From Bacillota bacterium (GTDB lineage Bacteria > Bacillota > Clostridia > Lachnospirales > Lachnospiraceae), in contig JAEZNB010000073.1 of the NCBI GenBank assembly GCA_023441965.1, forward strand, positions 1-55,056: DNA of 55,056 bases, read 5' to 3'. The notes beneath the pieces are model-generated. The model ran no database searches and was not told the origin of the DNA. It was given only the letters and a program-made list of their open reading frames with translations. This document shows positions 9,534 to 18,833 of the stretch, piece by piece; the first letter of the stretch is position 1, and each line of letters begins with the position of its first letter. The translations under genes and the position numbers were made by a program.

Positions 9534-9767
9534 TTAGTCTGCATTCCTGCTCTCTTCCATCTCGATACACTCTGCAAATCTCTTACCTATGGCGAGCCTG
9601 CTGCCTCTTACCATAATAACAACCGAACCACCGTGGTTCCGGTGCAGCAGCATAATGTCGGTTCCCCTGGTCAATCCCAATGCGCCCAATCTTCTCACTG
9701 TAACCTGATCAAGATCTATGGAATTGACTGTATACCTTCCACCGATTCTCGCATTCCTTAATGTCAT
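9534..9767 (-). CDS. feoA: Ferrous iron transport protein FeoA (SH3-like)
   Basis: A 77-residue cytosolic SH3-fold partner of FeoB. The signature region VRRLGALGLTRGTDIMLLHRN and the terminal IGKRFAECIEME strand are typical. GGAGG lies 11 nt before the ATG. It ends 44 bp before feoB. A promoter with an overlapping Fur box lies about 125 nt upstream. Confidence 0.92.
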   Translation of the reverse strand: MTLRNARIGGRYTVNSIDLDQVTVRRLGALGLTRGTDIMLLHRNHGGSVVIMVRGSRLAIGKRFAECIEMEESRNAD

Positions 9768-9890
9768 AGTGTGAACTTCCTCCCTGTCTGATTGTAGAAG
9801 CTGTCGTACTTAGCCTATTATTTACAGATAACTTTCTATGAGCTTGTTATGGCGAAAAGCCCGTAAAAATCCGGGTTGACAGCTAAATTC

Positions 9891-9913
9891 TAAATGATAA
9901 TAACTATCATTTA
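9891..9913 (-). promoter_or_regulatory. Fur box of the feo operon
   Basis: An inverted repeat TAAATGATA-ATAAC-TATCATTTA centred at 9902. It fits the 7-1-7 Fur consensus, TGATAAT A ACTATCA, with one mismatch. It lies just downstream of the -10 box, where bound Fur would block initiation under iron-replete conditions. Confidence 0.85.
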
Positions 9914-9920
9914 CCAATAC

Positions 9921-9948
9921 ATTATATCATGTCGCAGACAGTTGTCAA
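9921..9948 (-). promoter_or_regulatory. Sigma-A promoter of feoAB
   Basis: On the minus strand a consensus TTGACA -35 (9943-9948) and consensus TATAAT -10 (9921-9926) are separated by 16 nt, immediately upstream of the Fur box. Confidence 0.88.
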
Positions 9949-9991
9949 TAAAAATATCCGATATAATTTATGAAAGAAAGCATAAAAATAA

Positions 9992-10024
9992 GCCGTCAAG
10001 TTACTGCCATGCAGTTCTTACGGC
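9992..10024 (-). terminator. Rho-independent terminator of the queH group
   Basis: A long imperfect hairpin: GCCGT pairs with ACGGC, and an inner ACTGC pairs with GCAGT. On the minus strand it is followed by TTATTTTTATG. It lies 30 bp after the DUF2085-type gene. Confidence 0.75.
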
Positions 10025-10053
10025 CTATCATAATGTATTTTTTTACCGGTAAG

Positions 10054-10422
10054 CTACTTTCGTCTGAAAAGGGAAAGGAAGCGGGTGATGATGTGCAGCT
10101 GCAGAGACATAATCCCAAAGCCTCCCAGACATCCGGTCACCAATCTTCTGACATTGTTGGATTCCCTTATGCCCTTCTGCTGAAGCAGCCAGTCCAGGAA
10201 TAAAACCAGGCACCCCGCCAGAGATAACAGGAGATGAAGCCCGGTCATCAGGAAAGCAGGGATGGCAGCCAGATATCCGAGGAGAACTCCGGTGCATCTG
10301 GCACAGACAGGGAACTGATAGCCCCCGATAAAAAAACTTCTTTCCGGCTTCTGATGACATCCGCTTCTGCCACCCAAGATCATCAGCCGCTGCCAACGGC
10401 GGTATGCTTTATTGGCTTCCAT
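10054..10422 (-). CDS. DUF2085-family small membrane protein
   Basis: A 122-residue membrane protein. The motif CHQKPERSF near residue 22 and the segment FPVCARCTGVLLGY near 38-51 are the conserved Cys/His pattern of DUF2085. Two to three hydrophobic segments follow (residues 43-60, 62-82, and about 93-112). The function of the family is unknown; the invariant Cys and His suggest metal binding (inference). It follows the zinc-ribbon gene and queH in the same direction. The alternative frame over the same span lacks this motif. Confidence 0.75.
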   Translation of the reverse strand: MEANKAYRRWQRLMILGGRSGCHQKPERSFFIGGYQFPVCARCTGVLLGYLAAIPAFLMTGLHLLLSLAGCLVLFLDWLLQQKGIRESNNVRRLVTGCLGGFGIMSLQLHIITRFLSLFRRK

Positions 10423-10439
10423 GCCTCTACGTCATCCTC

Positions 10440-10652
10440 CTATATACTGAACTTCTTGCCGCAGCGGTCACATACCCAATAGCTTTTCCGTTTTGTATAG
10501 CCTTCTCCCATGCCGCAAAGGCCGCAAAGCCAACCAATCGGTCCAAGGATCAGATATCCGCAGCACCCCTTAAATATACCATAACCCTTTGTACGGGTCT
10601 CAGACTCTTCGATCAGATGACAATAATCATTCCCACAGGATGGACATCTCAT
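10440..10652 (-). CDS. Small zinc-ribbon membrane-like protein
   Basis: A 70-residue protein starting MRCPSCGNDYCHLI, with GGAGG 6 nt before the ATG at 10652. One CPSC pair is near the N-terminus and a second, CDRCGKKF, at the C-terminus, as in a split zinc ribbon. In between is a Gly/Cys-rich hydrophobic stretch (GCCGYLILGPIGWLCGLCG). It lies between queH and the DUF2085 gene. Function is unknown; it resembles small zinc-ribbon proteins common in Clostridia. Confidence 0.7.
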   Translation of the reverse strand: MRCPSCGNDYCHLIEESETRTKGYGIFKGCCGYLILGPIGWLCGLCGMGEGYTKRKSYWVCDRCGKKFSI

Positions 10653-10682
10653 GTATAACCTCCTTGCTGCCCTATCAGGCAC

Positions 10683-11324
10683 TTACATTTCAGCTTTATC
10701 TGAAGCAGCTTTCATTTCTTCCCGTTCTCTTCTGGAATATACACATCCGCAATAGTCCTGCCGATATAGATCATACTCCTTGGAAAGCTCTATGGATCGA
10801 CGGTAGCCGTTCCTCTTCTTAAAGTCGGAGGGCAGGTAGCTCACACCATATTCCGTTGCCAGCTCCCTTCCGATTTCATTCAGTTTCTCAGCGTTTTTAT
10901 GGGGGCTGACGGAAAGGGTGGTCGTAAAATAATCATAGCCGCCTTCCCTCGCTATTTGGGCTGCCTCCCTAAGCCTTAAGCGGTAGCAGCGAAAGCACCT
11001 CTGACTTCCTTCCCCCGCATCCTCAAGTCCCTTCACCGTGTCATAATACTCCTTGGGTTCATAGCTTCCCTGCAGGAAGGTAATCGGATATCCCTTCGGT
11101 ATCTCTCTGATCAGCCGTTCCTGCTCCTCCGCTCTTCTGTGATATTCCTCTGCGGGGAAGATATTTGGATTGTAATAGAAGACCGTTATCTCAAAATACC
11201 TGGAAAGATACTCCAGCACATAAGAGCTGCAGGGCGCACAGCAGCTGTGAATCAAGAGCTTTTTCGGAGTCCCGGACGCTTGCAGCTTCTCTATAAGTTG
11301 ATCCAATTCCTTCTGATAATTCAT
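10683..11324 (-). CDS. queH: Epoxyqueuosine reductase QueH
   Basis: A 213-residue QueH (formerly DUF208), which reduces epoxyqueuosine to queuosine in tRNA anticodons using an iron-sulfur cluster. Conserved Cys motifs are HSCCAPCSSYVLEYL near residues 26-40, QRCFRCYRLRL near 107-117, and a C-terminal DYCGCVYS. QueH replaces the cobalamin enzyme QueG in many anaerobes. A GGAGA site precedes the ATG. Confidence 0.92.
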   Translation of the reverse strand: MNYQKELDQLIEKLQASGTPKKLLIHSCCAPCSSYVLEYLSRYFEITVFYYNPNIFPAEEYHRRAEEQERLIREIPKGYPITFLQGSYEPKEYYDTVKGLEDAGEGSQRCFRCYRLRLREAAQIAREGGYDYFTTTLSVSPHKNAEKLNEIGRELATEYGVSYLPSDFKKRNGYRRSIELSKEYDLYRQDYCGCVYSRREREEMKAASDKAEM

Positions 11325-11350
11325 ATCTTCTCCTGCTGCTGTAAGAATTC

Positions 11351-11746
11351 CTAATAGATTAATTCCAGCTTCCTCAATACATTCTCAAACTTATCCTGAT
11401 CAATCGGCTTGCCCGCATATGCGGTACAACCAAGCTCAAATGCTTTCGTGACATTACGCTTCTCATTCAGGGCTGTAGTCATGATGATCTTCACTCTTTC
11501 CTTCTCAGGAACACCATGCTCTATTTCTATCTCACGGATCCGGGCCAAAGCCTGATAACCGTCCAAGACCGGCATCATGATATCAAGACATACCAGATCG
11601 TAACCCTCCTTCGCTTCCAGAGCCATACTGAAAGCCTCTACTGCCTCCTGCCCGTCAACCGTCACATCACACTCACCGTACTTTTCCAGGAACCTCATCA
11701 TGAACTTCCTGCTCGCGAAATCATCCTCTGCTAATAATATCTTCAA
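11351..11746 (-). CDS. Stand-alone CheY-like response regulator
   Basis: A 131-residue receiver domain with no output domain. Starting at TTG 11746 (GGAGG 7 nt upstream) gives MKILLAEDDF. The acidic pocket is at 7-9, the phospho-acceptor is Asp55 in LVCLDIMMP, Thr90/91 is in IMTTA, and Lys113 is in AGKPID. An upstream ATG-initiated extension lacks a ribosome site. No histidine kinase is nearby, so the partner is unknown. Single-domain regulators often act in motility or in a phosphorelay. Confidence 0.85.
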   Translation of the reverse strand: MKILLAEDDFASRKFMMRFLEKYGECDVTVDGQEAVEAFSMALEAKEGYDLVCLDIMMPVLDGYQALARIREIEIEHGVPEKERVKIIMTTALNEKRNVTKAFELGCTAYAGKPIDQDKFENVLRKLELIY

Positions 11747-11860
11747 AACAGTACCCTCCCCCGATGGGTTTATATCCATCATTACTACTATAATGGATTT
11801 TCCGAAGATTAAATAGAGGGAAATTTGTATCATAGATTAGTCAATTTAATGCAATATCCA

Positions 11861-12928
11861 TTAATTGGCAGATGTTGTCAGATAATTTCTGATGCATAGA
11901 AACATCTTTTCCATCTCTTCCTTCGTACCTATGGATACTCTCAAATAATTATCTATTTTAGGCTGATTAAAATACCGTACATAGATATGCTTCTCCCGAA
12001 GCACCTGAAGTATTTCTCGGGCAGGTAGCTTCTCATGGGTTACAAAGAGGAAATTTGCTCCCGATTCCGGGAAAGTGAAGCCCAAGGCTTTAAACTCCTG
12101 CTCTGCCCAGGCCCTGGTTTCCTTTACTGTATTGATTCCTTCATAGAAATATTCCTTGTCCTTCACAGCCTCCACTCCCGCCAGGATTGCGGTAGTATTC
12201 ATGGTATAGGAATTGAAGGAGTATTTTACATCATTCAGAGCCTTGATCAGCTCAGGATTACCCATCGCATAGCCAATCCGCAAGCCTGCCAGAGACCTGG
12301 CCTTGGAGAAGGTCTGTATGACGACCAGATTATCGTATTTACGAATCAGCTCCACCGCCGATCTTCCGGCAAAATCCACATAGGCTTCATCAACGATTAC
12401 GATAGAGCTTTGGTTACGGCTTATGATATCCTCTATCTGTGTAAGGTCTTCATAAATACCCGTCGGTGCATTGGGGTTGGCCAGCACGATTCCTCCGTTG
12501 TCCCGGTAGTAATCCTCCTTGCGGATGCGGAAATACTCATCCAAAGCGGGTGTTTGATAAGGGATTCTGAATAAATCACACCATACCGGGTAGAAGGAAT
12601 AGGTGATATCCGGAAAGAGTATGGGCTTGGCAGAATTGAAGAAGGCCATAAAGGCCATCGCCAGTACATCATCCGAACCGACTCCGACAAAAACCATATC
12701 CCGATCCAACTGATAGAAATCTGCCAATTCCTCCACCAACAGCTTAATAGTAGGGTCCGGATACAGCCTTAGCCGATCCGCATCCAGTCCCTGTAGGACC
12801 TTTTTTACTCCCGGTGCCGGCGGATATGGATTCTCATTGGTATTGAGTTTCACCATGTCCGGAAAGTTTGGCTGTTCACCGGGTACATAAGGAACAACCC
12901 TCCGGATATTATTCTCCCATGCTTTCAT
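11861..12928 (-). CDS. hisC: Histidinol-phosphate aminotransferase
   Basis: A 355-residue class I/II PLP aminotransferase of the HisC family (imidazole-acetol phosphate plus Glu to histidinol phosphate). The N-terminal LNTNENPYPP motif is the HisC hallmark. The PLP Lys is in TFSKARSLAGLRIGYA, and NPNAPTG and VDEAYVDF bind cofactor. No other his genes are nearby, so aromatic or other transamination is also possible. AGGAGG precedes the ATG. Confidence 0.85.
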   Translation of the reverse strand: MKAWENNIRRVVPYVPGEQPNFPDMVKLNTNENPYPPAPGVKKVLQGLDADRLRLYPDPTIKLLVEELADFYQLDRDMVFVGVGSDDVLAMAFMAFFNSAKPILFPDITYSFYPVWCDLFRIPYQTPALDEYFRIRKEDYYRDNGGIVLANPNAPTGIYEDLTQIEDIISRNQSSIVIVDEAYVDFAGRSAVELIRKYDNLVVIQTFSKARSLAGLRIGYAMGNPELIKALNDVKYSFNSYTMNTTAILAGVEAVKDKEYFYEGINTVKETRAWAEQEFKALGFTFPESGANFLFVTHEKLPAREILQVLREKHIYVRYFNQPKIDNYLRVSIGTKEEMEKMFLCIRNYLTTSAN

Positions 12929-12997
12929 ACATCCTCCTTTATCCCATCCCTTGTGGGTACCGATCCTAAATCAGAGCATCTGACCTCTTGAAAATTC

Positions 12998-14188
12998 TTA
13001 GGATAAACCATACTCCGAGGCTAACTGCTTAAATGCAGGCAATGATCTTTGCAGCATCTGATAATCAACACAGTAAACGATTCTGCAGTATCCGGGACAG
13101 CCAAAGGAAGTGCCCGGTACGATTAAAATATTATGGCCTTTTGCCGCTTGTGCAAAGGCCTTATCATCCCCGCCCGGCGCCTGTACGAAGAGATAAAAGG
13201 CTCCCTGGGGCTTGACGCACTGATATCCGTAGGAAATCAGACTGTTATAGAGCAGCTCCCTGTTACGGTTATAGATCTCCACATCGACCTTGGCATCCAG
13301 ACACTTGGCCACTGCTCTCTGTATGAGGGAGGGGGCATTGACATAGCCTAGAATTCTGTTTGCCACATTGGCTGCGGCTACCACATCCTCAAAGTCATCC
13401 GCGGTATCAGGTATTACAAGATAGCCGATTCTTTCTCCCGGAAGGGATAAGGACTTACTGAAGGAATAGCCAATGATCGTATTGGCATAGTACTTCGTAA
13501 TATAAGGAACCTCTACTCCGTCATAAACCAATTCCCGGTAGGGTTCATCCGAAATCAGATAAATGGAAGTATGGAATTCCTTCTGCTTCTTATTTAAAAT
13601 GTCTGCCAAACGGATGATAGTTTCTTCAGAGTAGACCACACCGGTCGGATTATTGGGAGAATTGATGATAACTGCCTTTGTTTTATCCGTCAGCTTCTCT
13701 TCAAACTCCGCCAAATTCGGCTGAAAGTTTTCTGTATTCGGAGTTACCTCGATTAAGCTTCCATCAAAATTACTTACATAATTCCTATACTCTCCGAAAT
13801 AGGGAGCAAATACAACTACCTCATCTCCGGGATTTAAGAGAGTCTTAAGAATAACATTCAAGCCCCCGGCTGCCCCTACCGTCATAAGGATATTGTCTAC
13901 CCGGAAATTGGTCGCAAATCTCTGATTAAGGGATTCTGCTATCCTTCCCCTGACATCCTCATAGCCGGAATTATTCATATAGCCATGTACCAGATTAGGG
14001 TTTTCCTCCATAAGAGTCTGAAGCAGGGCTTCCTTAATCTCCTCCGGCGGCTCCACACTGGGATTTCCCAGGCTGAAATCAAATACATTCTCAGCCCCAT
14101 AAATCGCCGCCAGGCGTTTACCCTCTTCAAACATTGCCCGAATCACGGAACTGTTCTTAACCAAGCCTACCATCTTATCTGATATCAT
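12998..14188 (-). CDS. Pyridoxal-phosphate aminotransferase (aspartate-type, class I)
   Basis: A 396-residue fold-type I aminotransferase. NSPNNPTGVVYS, the PLP Lys in YSFSKSLSLPGERIGYL, and the C-terminal YCRIVYCVD (substrate Arg) are visible. It resembles Clostridial aspartate/tyrosine/aromatic aminotransferases. The exact substrate cannot be assigned from sequence. It lies 69 bp upstream of hisC on the same strand. Confidence 0.8.
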   Translation of the reverse strand: MISDKMVGLVKNSSVIRAMFEEGKRLAAIYGAENVFDFSLGNPSVEPPEEIKEALLQTLMEENPNLVHGYMNNSGYEDVRGRIAESLNQRFATNFRVDNILMTVGAAGGLNVILKTLLNPGDEVVVFAPYFGEYRNYVSNFDGSLIEVTPNTENFQPNLAEFEEKLTDKTKAVIINSPNNPTGVVYSEETIIRLADILNKKQKEFHTSIYLISDEPYRELVYDGVEVPYITKYYANTIIGYSFSKSLSLPGERIGYLVIPDTADDFEDVVAAANVANRILGYVNAPSLIQRAVAKCLDAKVDVEIYNRNRELLYNSLISYGYQCVKPQGAFYLFVQAPGGDDKAFAQAAKGHNILIVPGTSFGCPGYCRIVYCVDYQMLQRSLPAFKQLASEYGLS

Positions 14189-14291
14189 AGTGCTCCCCTC
14201 TTTCTACCATCTTCCGGTAATTGATTTTTGGGATAAAGTATAGCATACTCCCCCACCCGAAGCAATAACATTTTGAATAAATATACAAAAA

Positions 14292-14315
14292 GGAGGACCT
14301 TAGGTATCGTCCTCC
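14292..14315 (-). terminator. Rho-independent terminator after the cytidylate-kinase-like gene
   Basis: A 7-bp stem (GGAGGAC at 14292-14298 with GTCCTCC at 14309-14315) is followed on the minus strand by TTTTTGTA. It lies about 70 bp after the stop at 14388. Confidence 0.85.
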
Positions 14316-14387
14316 CGTTTCTATTCTGTCTATGATCGCCGGTAAAGCATGGCTTTATTTCATCCTTCCTGAAAGGAAGCCTCCGGT

Positions 14388-15011
14388 TTACCGAAAGCGG
14401 ATATCCAGATAGGCCTTTACGATTTCCACGCACTTACCAAAGCCCAGCTGGCTGCTGTTCAGGCACAGATCATAATTCTTCGCATCTCCCCAGTTCCTGC
14501 CGGTATAATACTTATAATATTCGATTCGGTGCTTATCGATGGATGCGATCTCCTTCTCCAGCTCCTTCTCCGGCTTTCCCGTCATATCCACCAGAGTCTT
14601 GATACAATCCTCTAAGGGTGCATGGACAAAGACCTTAACAACATTCGGATAATCCTTGAGGATATAATCCCCGCAGCGCCCAATAATAATACAGGATTCT
14701 GTCTCCGCCAGTTCCTTGATAATCTTTGCCTGATAGTTGAACAGATTATCATTTGATACAAAGTCGTCACTGTCGGGAGGGATCAGTTCTCCCTTATAGG
14801 CCTTGCTTGCAATCCGAAACAGCAGGCTCTTCTTTAGCTTCTCGTCAGCCTTTGCAAACAGCTGCTCATTAATTCCGCTGTCATCGGATGCCAGTCTGAG
14901 AAGGTCTCTGTCATAATAGGGAATGCCCAGCTCCTCCGACAGCATCTTTCCTATGGTTCTTCCTCCACTGCCATAGCCTCTGGCAATCGTAATCACATAT
15001 TTCTTCTCCAT
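14388..15011 (-). CDS. Cytidylate kinase-like family protein
   Basis: A 207-residue P-loop NMP kinase-like protein. It begins MEKKYVITIARGYGSGGRTIG, with the P-loop around residues 9-20. GGAGG lies 5 nt before the ATG at 15011. The family is widespread in Clostridia and is distinct from canonical Cmk, which carries GxxxSGKST. Its substrate is unproven. It lies downstream of livF and is followed by a strong terminator. Confidence 0.82.
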   Translation of the reverse strand: MEKKYVITIARGYGSGGRTIGKMLSEELGIPYYDRDLLRLASDDSGINEQLFAKADEKLKKSLLFRIASKAYKGELIPPDSDDFVSNDNLFNYQAKIIKELAETESCIIIGRCGDYILKDYPNVVKVFVHAPLEDCIKTLVDMTGKPEKELEKEIASIDKHRIEYYKYYTGRNWGDAKNYDLCLNSSQLGFGKCVEIVKAYLDIRFR

Positions 15012-15159
15012 ATAAGCCTCCATACTGCCGCCAGGCAGCTTATAACATGTTTGAAGACGCTTCATTGCAACCCGCTTTATGGCATTTCCTATGCTGTAAG
15101 CAGGCTTTGATCTCTTCCTACTTATTATAAAACGAAAATCCCCGGCAAACAAGCAGAAG

Positions 15160-15870
15160 TTATTCGCCCAGATATGCTTTTTTCACCGATTCTTCATCCA
15201 TCAGCCGCTTTGCATCGCCTTCCAATACAATTCTGCCCGTCTCAAGCACATAGGCCCGGTTGGCGATGGATAAGGCCTTCTTCGCATTCTGCTCCACGAG
15301 CAAGACCGTAGTACCGCTTTGGCTGATCTCTTTAATAATATCAAAGATCTCCTCCACCAGAATCGGAGACAGACCCATGGAGGGTTCATCCATCAGTATG
15401 ATCCTGGGATGGGACATCAAGGCCCTTCCCATGGCTAACATCTGCTGCTCACCACCACTAAGGGTACCGGCCAGCTGATTTTTTCTTTCCTTCAGTCTGG
15501 GAAATCTCTTATACACATTCTCCAGGGAGGCTTCGATCTCCTCCTGATTCCTACGGGTGAAGGCACCCATCAGCAGATTCTCATATACGGTCAGCTGGGA
15601 AAATACCCGTCTACCTTCAGGTACATGGGCAATTCCCAAGGATACGATCTTATGCGCGGGAATCTTCTGAAGATTAGTTCCCTCAAACAGCACTTCACCG
15701 GCTTTTGCAGCGATCAGACCGGTAACCGTGTGAAGTATGGTCGTCTTCCCTGCCCCGTTGGCACCGATTAAGGCGATTACCTCCCCTTCCTTTACCTCAA
15801 AGGAGACCTCCTTGATTGCCTGGATGACTCCGTAATAAACCTGTAAATTTTTCACTTCCAGCATGGCCAT
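15160..15870 (-). CDS. livF: Branched-chain amino acid ABC transporter ATPase LivF
   Basis: A 236-residue ATPase of the HAAT (LIV-I) family. Walker A GANGAGKTT, signature LSGGEQQMLAMGRAL, Walker B IILMDEPSMGLSP and H-loop LLVEQNA (Gln in place of His, normal for LivF) are present. It is last in livHMGF, 26 bp after livG, and energises uptake of Leu, Ile or Val. Confidence 0.93.
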   Translation of the reverse strand: MAMLEVKNLQVYYGVIQAIKEVSFEVKEGEVIALIGANGAGKTTILHTVTGLIAAKAGEVLFEGTNLQKIPAHKIVSLGIAHVPEGRRVFSQLTVYENLLMGAFTRRNQEEIEASLENVYKRFPRLKERKNQLAGTLSGGEQQMLAMGRALMSHPRIILMDEPSMGLSPILVEEIFDIIKEISQSGTTVLLVEQNAKKALSIANRAYVLETGRIVLEGDAKRLMDEESVKKAYLGE

Positions 15871-15896
15871 AGTAATTACTCCTTACTATTCTATCA

Positions 15897-16655
15897 TTAT
15901 TCTCCCAGGTATGCCCGGATGACCTCCGGATGATTCAGCACCTCGCTGGGGAGTCCGTTTGCCAGCTCCATACCGAAGTTCAGTACGAAGATCTTCTCGC
16001 AGATACCGGCGACCAGCTTCATGTCATGCTCAATCAAAAGAATCGTTACATCATATTTCTTACGGATCAGCGAAATCGTCTCCATCAGCTCTTCCGTCTC
16101 GGAAGGATTCATTCCCGCTGCCGGTTCATCCAGGAGCAGCAGCTTCGGATCGGTTGCCAGAGCTCTTGCAATCTCCAGCTTTCTCTGCTTACCATAGGGC
16201 AGGTTGGAGGAGAGTAAATTTGCTTCCTGATCCAATCCCAGAACCTTTAGGATCTCCATCGCCCTTTCATTCATCCTCTTCTCCGTACGGAAGTAGGACG
16301 GCAGCCGCAGGATTCCTCCAAATGTGGAATATTTAAATTCATTATGGAGACCAATCTTTACGTTATCCAGTACGGTCATATTCTTAAAAAGACGGATATT
16401 CTGGAAGGTTCTCGCTATACCCGCTTTATTGATTTCAATGGTACTTAGACCTGTGATATTCACGCCATCCAGAAAGATTTGGCCCATATCCGGCTTATAG
16501 ACCCCGGTAAGAAGATTAAAAACCGTCGTTTTTCCGGCGCCATTCGGACCGATTAAGCCATACAGCTCCCCCTTCTGAATCTTAATATTGAAAGAGTCTA
16601 CCGCACGAAGTCCTCCGAAGGAGATCCCTAAGTTCTTAACAGTCAGCATTTCCAT
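15897..16655 (-). CDS. livG: Branched-chain amino acid ABC transporter ATPase LivG
   Basis: A 252-residue ATPase. Walker A GPNGAGKTT, signature LPYGKQRKLEIARAL (the LivG form of the signature motif) and Walker B LLLLDEPAAGMNP are present. The IEHDMKLV H-loop and C-terminal AYLGE are typical. The start may be at 16655 or two codons later (AAGGAG 6 nt upstream of the second ATG). It starts 4 bp after livM. Confidence 0.93.
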   Translation of the reverse strand: MEMLTVKNLGISFGGLRAVDSFNIKIQKGELYGLIGPNGAGKTTVFNLLTGVYKPDMGQIFLDGVNITGLSTIEINKAGIARTFQNIRLFKNMTVLDNVKIGLHNEFKYSTFGGILRLPSYFRTEKRMNERAMEILKVLGLDQEANLLSSNLPYGKQRKLEIARALATDPKLLLLDEPAAGMNPSETEELMETISLIRKKYDVTILLIEHDMKLVAGICEKIFVLNFGMELANGLPSEVLNHPEVIRAYLGE

Positions 16656-16659
16656 CTCC

Positions 16660-17751
16660 TTAAGCCTCCTTCCTGCGCTTATTGAATAGGTTCTGCAAGA
16701 AGCCCCTCATGGAATACTTCTTACGCCATGCGATGCAGCGGGGATTCCAGTTGAAGATCATCATGACGATTAGTACAATCGCATAGATCAGCATCCGATA
16801 ATCCTGCAGGAAGCGCAGATATTCGGGCAGCATTGTCAGGACAATCGCCGCAATGATGGAGCCCCTGAGGTTACCGATCCCACCGAGAACCACAAATACC
16901 AGTATCATGATGGACATATTATAGCCGAAATTCTTCGGTGTCGCCGAAAGGCTGGAGATATTATGGGAGTAGAGAACTCCTGCAATACCTGCCATAGCGG
17001 CCGACATGGTAAAGGCCAGTATTCTGAACTTGGTGATATCTATTCCGACGGATTCTGCTGCGATACGGTTGTCCCTGATTGACATAATTGCCCGACCCGA
17101 ACGGGAATTGACAAGATTTGCAATAATCAGATAGATGATAATCAGGAGGATCAGGGCTATGGTGAAATTGGTATCATTGGGTGTCCCGGTAATTCCCTTG
17201 GCACCACCGATAATTACCTCTCCGCCCTTCTCCAGCTTTAAGCTTACCGTATCCTTCATGGAGAAGCGGAGGCCCCTGCTGTCCCTTCCGATATAGATTA
17301 CATTGATCACATTCTTGATAATCTCACCAAAGGCCAGGGTAACAATCGCCAGATAGTCTCCCCGCAGACGAAGCACCACGACACCGATAAGGATACCGAA
17401 AAGGGCAGCTGATACAGCTCCGATCAGGATAGCAATCGTAAAACGTATGAGGCTGTTCTCAATCATACGGACCGTCACCTTGGAGAAGAAGGCTCCGGTA
17501 AAGGCACCGATACACATAAAGCCGGCATGCCCCAGACTAAGTTCTCCCAGGATACCTACCGTCAGATTCAAGGACACTGCCAGAATGGAATAATAGCAGA
17601 GCGGAACCAAAAGCCCCTGCATCAGATTTGACATCGATCCGTTTGCGATCATCATCTGTACGATGAAATACATCACAAGCAGCAGGCCTACCGTTACGAT
17701 ATTGCTCCTGGTGGATTTATTTAATTGTTTCAGCGTATTTATCAATTTCAT
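16660..17751 (-). CDS. livM: Branched-chain amino acid ABC transporter permease LivM
   Basis: A permease of about 363 residues with many hydrophobic segments. The family motif GDYLAIVTLAFGEIIKNVI is clear. The ATG at 17751 (MKLINTLKQL) has GGAGG 5 nt upstream; a slightly longer frame starts at 17763. It lies between livH and livG. Confidence 0.92.
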   Translation of the reverse strand: MKLINTLKQLNKSTRSNIVTVGLLLVMYFIVQMMIANGSMSNLMQGLLVPLCYYSILAVSLNLTVGILGELSLGHAGFMCIGAFTGAFFSKVTVRMIENSLIRFTIAILIGAVSAALFGILIGVVVLRLRGDYLAIVTLAFGEIIKNVINVIYIGRDSRGLRFSMKDTVSLKLEKGGEVIIGGAKGITGTPNDTNFTIALILLIIIYLIIANLVNSRSGRAIMSIRDNRIAAESVGIDITKFRILAFTMSAAMAGIAGVLYSHNISSLSATPKNFGYNMSIMILVFVVLGGIGNLRGSIIAAIVLTMLPEYLRFLQDYRMLIYAIVLIVMMIFNWNPRCIAWRKKYSMRGFLQNLFNKRRKEA

Positions 17752-17831
17752 ACATTCCTCCATGTCGCTTTATGCCCATATACCCATCATAAAAGCTTTG
17801 TTCAGTTTAGAAATAACCATCTCTTCCGGTC

Positions 17832-18713
17832 TTATACCTTCTCATGAATCTTTCTGCCTAAAATACCGGTGGGCTTAATCAAAAGAACCAGAACCAGAAT
17901 CAGAAACACGATGGCATCAGCCAACTGAGAGGAGATATAAGCTCGTCCCAGGATCTCGATGATACCCAGCAGAATTCCACCGATCATGGCCCCGGGTATA
18001 GAACCGATTCCACCGAATACCGCAGCCACAAATGCCTTAATACCCGGCATGGCTCCGGAGGTCGAGGTAAGACTCGGATAGGCGGAGAACATCAGTATAC
18101 TGGCTATGGCTGCCAGAGCAGAGCCGATGGCAAAGGTAATTGCAATGGTTTTATTCACGTTGACACCCATAAGTACAGCCGCATCCTTATCCTCGGATAC
18201 AGCAACCATGGCACGGCCGGTCTTGGACCTCTTAACAAATCCGGTCAGCGAAATCATGATGATGATGCAGATCGGAATGGTTACCAGGGTCTCACCGGTA
18301 ATGGCAAGTCGATCTCCTGCCAGCTTTAAGATGGGTAACTTAATGACGGATGTAAAGGACTTCGTATTTGCACCGAAGATCAACAGGGCAACATTCTGAA
18401 GAAAATAGCTTACACCGATCGCTGTAATCAAAACAGCTAAGGAGGAGGCCTTACGAAGGGGCTTGTATGCGATACGCTCTATGGTAATTCCCAAGAACGT
18501 GCAGAATAAGATCGAAGCGAATACGGCGATTACCGGACTCTGTCCCATCGTGCTCATGACCGTGAAGGTAACATACCCGCCGACCATGATGACATCACCA
18601 TGAGCGAAGTTCAGCATCTTCGCAATCCCATATACCATGGTATATCCCAGTGCAATAATCGAATATACGCTTCCCAGGCTGATTCCATTAATCAAATAAG
18701 AAATAAAGCTCAT
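17832..18713 (-). CDS. livH: Branched-chain amino acid ABC transporter permease LivH
   Basis: A 293-residue permease with about eight membrane helices. NGISLGSVYSIIALGYTMVYG at the N-terminus and the FGGIGSIPGAMIGG loop are LivH signatures. It is first in the livHMGF unit. It has its own candidate promoter, so it can be expressed apart from livK. Confidence 0.93.
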   Translation of the reverse strand: MSFISYLINGISLGSVYSIIALGYTMVYGIAKMLNFAHGDVIMVGGYVTFTVMSTMGQSPVIAVFASILFCTFLGITIERIAYKPLRKASSLAVLITAIGVSYFLQNVALLIFGANTKSFTSVIKLPILKLAGDRLAITGETLVTIPICIIIMISLTGFVKRSKTGRAMVAVSEDKDAAVLMGVNVNKTIAITFAIGSALAAIASILMFSAYPSLTSTSGAMPGIKAFVAAVFGGIGSIPGAMIGGILLGIIEILGRAYISSQLADAIVFLILVLVLLIKPTGILGRKIHEKV

Positions 18714-18804
18714 AATAACCCCCGTCCGTATTCTGTTACATTAGTACAATTCGAGCTGTTGTTGTTATAGCACGGGCACTTGTACGCTGCCCGGCTACGC
18801 ATCC

Positions 18805-18833
18805 ATTGTATCATATCGTATATGAGGATACAA
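18805..18833 (-). promoter_or_regulatory. Sigma-A promoter of livHMGF
   Basis: On the minus strand TTGTAT (-35, 18828-18833) and TACAAT (-10, 18805-18810) are 17 nt apart, about 90 nt upstream of livH. It lies just after the livK terminator. Confidence 0.65.

Noticed and set aside
10043..10396. Second minus-strand frame over the DUF2085 gene
   Set aside because: Out of frame with the CHQKPERSF and CARCTG motifs and no ribosome site.
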